The notes under the pieces were generated by a model. It searched no databases. It saw only the letters and a program-made list of their open reading frames with translations, and had not been told where the DNA came from. Below, piece after piece: positions 56,890 to 64,000 of a stretch of 64,000 nt of DNA (the stretch's first letter is position 1; each line of letters opens with the position of its first letter). Location: the NCBI GenBank assembly GCA_949775045.1, contig OX459097.1, positions 23,002,205 through 23,066,204 of the forward strand. The letters are read 5' to 3'. A program made the position numbers and the translations under genes. The DNA comes from Metridium senile. Its lineage: Eukaryota; Cnidaria; Anthozoa; Actiniaria; Metridiidae.

Positions 56890-57725
56890 ACGTGAAAGCT
56901 ATAACACAATAATAGAATAACAAAGTTAGGTGCTGTAAAACTAAAGGCATAGACGCTCTGTAAAATATTACAAATTAATAACATTCGCATTGAGAACCCG
57001 AAAAAGGATAGAAATGCCGACAATTAAAAATAAACTTAGCATAAGGGCGCAAAATAAAACAAGCGCGAACAAAAACGGTGACACACAGACCGATGAACTC
57101 CACACGCATAAAAAATGCCGACCACGTGCCATCACACTGACAGTGAGGACGTGAAAATAAGACATGCATGTATGACACCGGTGCGACTACAAACACAAAC
57201 GACGGACAATAACGGCTACGAACAGACAAGTAATTGCACACGCATAAAACCAAAGCATGGGATGCCGACCATGTACCAAATACAAACAGCGAGAACCACG
57301 TACGAAAAGACATGAATATATAACATGAAAATTGGCGAATACCGCCAACCTATACAATTATACTAACAAAATAGAAGTAAAATGAAAACGAGACTATTAG
57401 TAACACACTGTGCGGACAACAAACACAAGCGACGAACAACTACACCGGTGAACTCACGCCTATAAGACAAGCGATACGAACAGCGGACTAAGTACGATAA
57501 GACATGACTATAGGTTACACACGGTACGACAACAAACACAAACGATAAACATTTAAATACAACGGTAAACACGCCTAAGACACAATTACACGCGAGCGAC
57601 TACACAAATTCTGGCCGAAAGCCGAAAACTGAATAATATAGAATAGCATACATTCGCGGCTACGTAAGACACGTGTGCTAGTAACTAACCCAAGATATTC
57701 CACGTAAAATTAACATTCGCTTCCA
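56890..57725. other. Degenerate tandem sequence, no gene recognised
   Basis: Motifs such as acaaacacaaacgac, cacacgcataaa, gccgaccatgtacc and aaaagacatga recur irregularly at 57050-57600. Minus-strand frames up to 112 codons look like by-products. Confidence 0.5.
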
Positions 57726-57959
57726 CTAAAAGTGAGTCAAACACACGGTACACTTAACTCCAAGCACACTAAAACTCATACATGGCCAGTCTGCGCCTAG
57801 TCGTGGATATAGCATTTTTCCAACCGCCGGAGTACGAATCCAAGGTTTGATGTTGTTTGTCTCGCTAGTTTGGGCAACTAAGAATGAGCTAACACCAAAT
57901 GCATTGTTTATATAGTCTTGCATATCATTAACCATCTCCCTTGGGAGTAGATGATCAGT

Positions 57960-58225
57960 GAGAATAGTGAGTAAACTAGTATAGGCTGCGTCGGTGTTTG
58001 ATATAAACAATAGGTAATAGAATGAAATTTGTAACACCGTAAAAAATGTTAACTTAACTTTACTTAAATGGAAACTAGAGAGTAAACTTGTATAGGCTGC
58101 GTTGGTGTTTGATATAAACGATAGGTAATAGAATGAAATTTGTAACACCGTAAAAAAAGTTGAAAAAAAAAAAATGTTGTAGTAAAGTTATAAGTCAACA
58201 TTTTTTACGGTGTTACAAATTTCAT
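57960..58225. repeat. Family A copies, reversed, ending in a forward fragment
   Basis: agtaaactagtataggctgc and gtcggtgtttgatataaac, then aatgaaatttgtaacaccgt occurs twice, followed by a forward acggtgttacaaatttcatt at 58207. Confidence 0.8.
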
Positions 58226-58659
58226 TTAATAGTAAAAGGTAAGTATGGGTATGGGGTACCGAGACAACTTTATCTCCTAGCATGCGCATTAGATTCGATC
58301 CGCCATTTTGAAATTACTACTCTCCGCAGTCTTCTGACAACCAAACTCGAGCCCAGAGTCTTTCGGCTTGTTGGTCAGCGGTCACATCGGTGGTTGACCC
58401 GGGTTGAAGGGACAGCGTTTTTTTCCGATATAAATGCTCGGTATAGTTGTCTCGGGTAGGAGGTTAACCCTGGTGCCAGGGACAACTTTTTCCCATGTAA
58501 ACGGCCCCCAATAATATTACAGTATTCATAATTTCAAGTGGTTTAGTGAACAATTACCAGATGCAATACTGTATTGAAATACAACATGTTAATCTACAAT
58601 GATCAAATGAAAGTTTATTACTCATACGATGAAATTATGTTTATTACGCACCCCGCTAT

Positions 58660-59020
58660 TACGTGTCTCGCTATTGCGGACTAAGTACTTATTGACTGAA
58701 TTGGAGGACCGTACGGGAAAATATTTGTCTCGGGGTCATGACGTACGGACCGAGTGCAGCAAGGTCTTAACAAATGACCAAGAGCCAAATTTAATATTTT
58801 CCCGTACGGCCAGACCTAACTCAGTCAATAAGTTTTTTATCATATGACCCGTATTTTGTCTGGCGTGCACCATTTTTGTTGTAATGTTTCGAGTAGCGGG
58901 TCCGTACGTGTTTGCACGGACCAGGTGAATTAACCCGTACGGACCACATCACGTGACTTTTTCTAAAGGTTTTCTTAAGAGCGCGCGCCGGGCAAAATAC
59001 GGGTCATATGATAAACTAAA
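58660..59020. mobile_element. Family K element, copy 2
   Basis: ggaccgtacgggaaaatatt is mirrored by aatattttcccgtacggcca; acccgtattttgtctggcgt and gcgccgggcaaaatacgggt are inverted. It contains atcacgtgac and ttaagagcgcgcgcc, as in copy 1 (21270-21510). Confidence 0.7.
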
Positions 59021-59597
59021 TTACGGTCCCGAGGGTGTCCGTAATACAGGGTTGACTGTAGTCGGATGGTCAAGATTACTATCTATAAAAGCGTCGATAA
59101 AAACACACAAACAAACAAAACATTTCCTCCCCTACCTTTTAGTAACGAATGACTGAACTATTTTATTGAATATTTTTTAATTTGTACTCTTCATCATTCT
59201 GTTGCAGCTTCGATTACTTGGTAAAAAGAACATGTAACTTTTAAAATAATGGTATCATTTGGGTTTAAAATGATCACGGTTTAATATTATCAACACAAAC
59301 GATGTAATTTGGGAATTAATTTAATAAAGGCATTGAAAATTTGTTATGCATTTTTAATCTGCGCGAAGTAAGATCACTGCTCAAAACTCTGACCATGCAC
59401 TTTTAAACTCCTGTTTTATTAATTAAGGCGCAAGAAAGCTAGTTTAGCAGTAAAATAAGAGTGCATAAAACGATGCAAATACATTAAAAGTATTTAAACG
59501 AGAAATGGAAAGAAGAAGAGCGGCCTGACACCAATAGATATCAAATCGGCTCTTCCGCACCCTCGTTCCAGCCTTTTAAAGTCACTTCCGGCTGTCA

Positions 59598-59645
59598 TGA
59601 TCAATCAATCAATGAATCGATCGATCAATCAATCAATCAACCAAC

Positions 59646-59716
<71 letters not shown>
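59598..59716. repeat. (CAAT)n microsatellite
   Basis: About 28 tcaa units with a few gatc and ccaa interruptions. Confidence 0.97.
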
Positions 59717-59717
<1 letters not shown>

Positions 59718-59949
59718 TAATGAATGGATCAACGATTGTTCAGTTAAGACATAAGCACACATGTCATCTCTCAGTTTAGCATGGACTCTCACTCTTTCTT
59801 GTTTGTATTTTTTTAGTTCTTTGTTCCTGAGGTAAATCAAAACAAAATGTCAGAAATCTTGTATATTGTCAACGTAATGTCTATTTCAATATTTGATGTC
59901 GTTCAAATAAAATCGTTATTGTTGTTGTTACAGTAGCAATTACTCTACA

Positions 59950-60153
59950 CTTGGGCTTCCTGTGTTCCCATAGTATTCAAAGTGAGGCTCGTTCCAGTCC
60001 ACATACTGGTTACCCAGTAACGCCTGATAGTAATTGCAGCTTTGTTTAGCGTGGACTGTTCTGTTCACGAGTCAAGTATTGTTTCTTCAATATATTATTC
60101 TTCGTCTAGTATATTCCCGATTAACTATTTTAAACGGATATCACCAGTTTTAA
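59950..60153 (+). other. Putative 5' untranslated exon of zinc-finger gene copy 2
   Basis: This segment parallels about 32490-32671 in front of copy 1, sharing for example the blocks gaggctcgttccagtc, ccagtaacgcctga and tatattattcttcgtc. At the donor position copy 1 has aaaggtaagt while copy 2 has aaagttaagt, one G fewer, leaving only a weaker GTTAAG donor. The splicing of this leader may therefore differ between the copies. Confidence 0.45.
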
Positions 60154-60285
60154 AGTTAAGTTTGGTTGTTCGTGGTGAAGAAAGTGTTGTGTGAAGACGC
60201 TAAACGTCTGCGAGGATCCAAAGTTGTGTTGAAAACCACATTCTTGTTTCTGATTAAAGCCTTCAAAATCTTCATCTTTAACAGG

Positions 60286-63200
60286 ATGGAAACAGACTGG
60301 ATAGAATACAAATGTAAGTCAGGACAGACTTTGTTTGTGTACAACAAAAATACTGCAGAACACAGGTGGCTGCCGACTGGATTGGAAAATGTAAGTTGAT
60401 TTACGGCGGCGGTACGTTTAGACAGAACGTTAAAATACAGAACGATAAAATTAAGAATAGCAACATGCAGAATAATAGTAAGTAAGTAATTTTATTAATC
60501 TAACATCTAGCAGCTAGAATATAATTATTGTTATTTAACACTACAATGTAAATAACTATTATTAAACATACACTGTACAAGGGAACTATATAGAACGCTG
60601 CCTTTATGTTCAAATCAATGTGTACTTATTGTTGATAGTAAATATAGTCCTAGTTATCATAAAACTCTTCTGAATAGTCGATATTCAGCCGTTTTTAGCA
60701 TCAGTTTGACCTCCTGTTTATAAATGAGGCATATTATATATATGTCGATATTTATTCTTGTAAATTATTCATAGGTTTATCATTTATATTAGTATCCAAT
60801 CCATTCAGTTTTCTTTGTTATTCATAGGGTAGTATATCCCATATTTCCCTTGTTTACCTTTGTTTGACCTGGTTTCCAGGCTATATACAGATAAAGTCCA
60901 GGTATGTCTGTATATAGCCTGCTAGTTTAACCAGTTCAATGCTTCCTTACATCACTTACACTTAGACTCCAAGACTTGGAAATTTTGGTCTAAATTTACT
61001 AAGTCACAATCTTAAGTGAAAAAAGAAGTCTATGATATTACTGAGATTCGAACCTTCTGCAATGAAATCCCCTCACTTCCCAACTATACTGCTAAATCGA
61101 TTCATGGAAAGAAATGAACAGAAAATCAAGTCATGGATATGCAATTGAGCTTGTTAACATTTACTTGAAAAGAATTGGAATACCATTGTCAAATGTTTTC
61201 TTTTGGGAATAAAGTAACAATGAGCAGTTAGCTATCGTCCCAATGGGATTGTTGTTGTGTGAACAAGAACACTGATATGCATTCATTTTGTATTCATTCT
61301 ATAGAGAGGGTCCACAACAGGGGTTCTCAATCCCGCCATCCCGCTCATTTTTGCTGGCAATCCCGCCATCCCGCACGTTTTAATGTCACAATCCCGATCC
61401 CACAATTTTTTCTAAGTTAATTATTAATTAAATATTAAAACGTTAAAAGTTTTTTATTGAGAACAAAGAATGCTGCAGTCCCGTATCCCGCAGCAAATTA
61501 ATGTTATATCCCGAAACCCGGCACCTAAAATACACGAAATCCCGATCCCGCTTGGAATTCAGAATCCCGCATCCCGTCAAGGTTTAAGCTCGGATCCGGC
61601 ATCCCGCCTTAAAAAAAAGGCTTATCCCGCATCCCGCCAAGCCTATTGTGGACCCTCTATAGAAAATGATGGCGTCCGAAAGTATGTATGACTCCGAAAT
61701 GTTGCAAAAAAATTTTTTTCTGTATTAGTTTCATTATATTTTTCTTTACTAAATCAGATATCTATTTTACCTTATATATAATTTTAGATTTAAATTCCTA
61801 ATAGCAAATGTATATATTTATATATTTTTTACATCCAAATTTTTATCAATAACATATATTTTTCATTTTTGTATATCTTAGTTAGCATTAAGTTAGATCG
61901 ATCATATAAGATTTGAGATATTTTAGTGTAAATTAGTATCGAAAAACCCAGTTGGGAATACTAATTAAGTTTATTATTATTATTATCATACTCTGCAAAC
62001 ATGTGCAACTATACTATTCAACACCATCGCACCTAGATTAAATATATCGAGTAGCATTTACTATAAAGCGGCGTTTACACAAGCAATTTTTCTTAATTTT
62101 CAAAATTGCTTATGTAGATGGAGTAAAATGAACAATTTTTCCTTGACAAGGAAAACCTAGCATGTTGGCTTTTCCGTAAGAAGGAAACATTTGTCAAGGA
62201 TGAAATTTGCTCGTGTAGACGGACAACAAGGAAAATGTGTCAAGGAATATTAATGAGATTAGTTCCCAGTCTTTTCGCTCGTTCAGTCAAACGCCATTTT
62301 GTTTTTTACTCAACAAGGGACTGGAACCAATATTATGTTAGTACTCTGCTGATTGAGCTAACCTGAGTAAGCAAGAGACCAAACTGATACTAAAAACAGC
62401 TGAATATCAACTATTCAGAAGAGTTTTATGATAACTAGGAATATATTTACTATCAACAATAAGTACATATTGATTTGAACATAAAGGCAGTGTTCTATAT
62501 AGTTCCCTTGTACAATCTAGATATAAGGATGACTAGTGAAAATATGATTTATACAACCATTGATAAAACTTTTAATTCTTTGCTCTATCAGTTCTAAATT
62601 TCAAATGATAGGGATTACTCCTTCAAAATGAGAAAATGCAGTAGCTGGGTAATGTAGCTAGTAAATTGCACCTTACCAAATAATCATTAACAATAGATAG
62701 AGATTAATACATTTGCATGCAGAGATATCAAATTTATCTTGGAATGTTCAACTTGATATGTTACGAATGGACGCTGGAAAACAAGTGAGACATCCAGATT
62801 GAACAAGTGTCCATGTATTTATTCGTTTATCATATAACATACAATGTTTTAAATCAATAAAGTATTTGATAATGTTGAAAACAGAGACACATGATAATTA
62901 GAAATATCAACAATGGACACATGTGTGATATGATTTTAGTGTGCAAGATGTCTTTAAATAGAGGATATTACATGGGCGCGCGGAGATATGAATTTTATCT
63001 TCGAGTGTCGATAAGATATCCCACGAGTGAGCGCAGCGAATGAGTGGGATATCTTTTCAACACGAGAAGATAAAATTCATATCTCCAAGTGCACATGTAA
63101 TGTTCTGTTTATTATATAACAGATTGAAGAAAAAAAACATTTTTTTTTGAAAGTTGATTGGTTGAGAGTGATATCACACATGTGCGATATCAATGTTATC

Positions 63201-64000
63201 TTCATGACTAGGATAGGCTTTTTATCTAGTTGATATCACTCGGTATACCACTATGTGTTATATAATAAAACACTGTATGTTATATAATCAACTCTAATTA
63301 ATAAAGAAAGTTTAACTGTATCCCATACACAATACTGATTTTAAAAGCTTTTTCTTATTGCAGGGAGTAGAAGGTAGGATTATGCAGGGCCATCCTGTTA
63401 TTTACAAGGAGTTTGCAACAATTGCAACCCAAACAGATGACTATGGCTGTAACAATGGATGTATGTCAATGTATATCAATACAGATCCAAGTCCTGCTTC
63501 TAACATCTCAAAAGCTACATTACCTCAGCCACAACCAAGTATTTCAAGTGATTATAGCTTGGATAGGGAACTGGGTCAAGAGATAACCTTGGAAGATGGA
63601 GATGAACAAGACAAAAACCTGGAGGAAAATTCAGAAATATCAAGAATTGTAGAGGAAACAGAATTTACACCTGAAAATAACTTGGTCGACAACTGCAATG
63701 ATGATGTTGATAATGATGATGATTATGATAATGCCGCTGCTAGCCCTGCAGATGATGATAATAACGGCAGTGATGATGATAATGGTGATGATTATAATTA
63801 TGATAATGCTGCTACCGATGATGATAATAATGATAATAACGCTGGTGATGATTATGATAATAACGCTAGTGATCATGATAATGGTGATGATTATGATAAT
63901 GCTGCTATTGATGATGATAATGACAATAACGCTAGTGATGATGATAATGGTGATGATTATGATAATAATGCTAGTGATAATTCTACTAATGGTGATAATG
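60286..64000 (+). CDS. C2H2 zinc-finger gene copy 2, WW-like exon and acidic region (runs off right edge)
   Basis: Exon 1 (60286-60390) differs from copy 1 by a single base in 105, changing Gln7 to Glu, and keeps the same GTAAGT donor. Exon 2 starts at 63364 after a ttattgcag acceptor, begins GVEGRIMQGHPV, and stays open to the window end (247 codons so far). Compared with copy 1 it has one fewer CNNG unit, several substitutions (PSPASNISKATLPQPQ), and a longer Asp/Asn repeat region made of D-D-D-N-N-A-S type units. The zinc fingers expected downstream are outside the window. The intron (60391-63363) is about 2.97 kb against 2.49 kb in copy 1 and is filled with different repeats. Copies 1 and 2 lie head-to-tail about 27.5 kb apart, with the F5/8C gene between them. 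Confidence 0.85.
61301..61663. mobile_element. MITE with internal atcccgc repeats
   Basis: tctatagagagggtccacaa on the left is mirrored by attgtggaccctctatagaa on the right. The interior is a run of about 16 irregular atcccgc or atcccgat units. Confidence 0.85.
62067..62240. mobile_element. Family F MITE, copy 3
   Basis: gcggcgtttacacaagcaat on the left; tgaaatttgctcgtgtagac on the right, with gacaaggaaaacc and gaaacatttgtcaaggatg between. Related to 44403 and 45445. Confidence 0.7.
62963..63122. mobile_element. Family M palindromic element, full copy
   Basis: gatattacatgggcgcgcgg, agatatgaattttatcttcg and cacgagtgagcgcagcgaat, mirrored by gaagataaaattcatatctc and aagtgcacatgtaatgttct. The arms are about 75 bp. 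It lies in the intron of zinc-finger copy 2, 240 bases before the acceptor. Confidence 0.85.

Larger units (their letters stand above)
60585..62517. mobile_element. ~1.9-kb inverted-repeat element in the intron of zinc-finger copy 2
   Basis: tacaagggaactatatagaa, ttatgttcaaatcaatgtgt, tatcataaaactcttctgaa and tagcatcagtttg on the left are mirrored by ccaaactgatactaaaaaca, ttcagaagagttttatgata, gatttgaacataaaggcagt and tatatagttcccttgta on the right. Two smaller elements lie inside (61301-61663 and 62067-62240). Confidence 0.85.

Overview
The window is animal nuclear DNA, AT-rich and intron-rich, with U2-type GT-AG splice sites. It is very densely packed with short inverted-repeat transposons (MITE-like), minisatellites and microsatellites. 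The gene content suggests a cnidarian, probably an anthozoan (coral or sea anemone). It includes an anion-type Cys-loop receptor subunit, a secreted protein joining a cysteine-rich domain to an F5/8C (discoidin) domain, and a tandem pair of C2H2 zinc-finger genes. The species assignment is inference. No prokaryotic, viral or CRISPR features are present.

Layout. (1) 448-7376, minus strand: five exons of an armadillo-repeat protein running off the left edge. (2) 10288-21617, minus strand: nine exons of a GABA-A/glycine-receptor-like chloride channel subunit; only the start codon exon is missing. Its exons of 68, 218, 83 and 147 nt closely follow the vertebrate GABA-A exon pattern, and its introns are full of repeats. 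(3) 21.6-32.4 kb: intergenic repeat territory, with two arrays of a ~95-102 bp repeat, SINE-tail-like tandem units, several palindromic elements and a retroelement coding fragment. (4) 32.5-36.9 kb, plus strand: zinc-finger gene copy 1, with a 35-residue WW-like exon followed by an exon coding an acidic region and nine fingers. (5) 37-47 kb: a ~1.5 kb satellite, a broken LINE 3' end, a second reverse-transcriptase fragment, large palindromes and a (TA)n tract. (6) 47-49.1 kb: a SINE candidate and a set of inverted repeats nested inside each other. (7) 49.2-54.9 kb, plus strand: a six-exon secreted F5/8C protein with one apparent frameshift. (8) 54.9-59.9 kb: minisatellites, including one with higher-order structure. 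(9) 59.9-64.0 kb, plus strand: zinc-finger gene copy 2, almost identical to copy 1 in its first exon and running off the right edge.

The genes do not look like one pathway; they are neighbours in a repeat-rich region. The most interesting pattern is that tandem repeats have repeatedly grown out of exon-intron junctions. A splice acceptor in the armadillo gene, the M2-plus-donor segment of the channel and the loop-C-plus-donor segment of the channel have each been copied in tandem into the adjacent intron, and the channel copies differ mostly at synonymous sites. Gene models were assembled by eye from reading frame, splice-site phase and family motifs; no database search was run.
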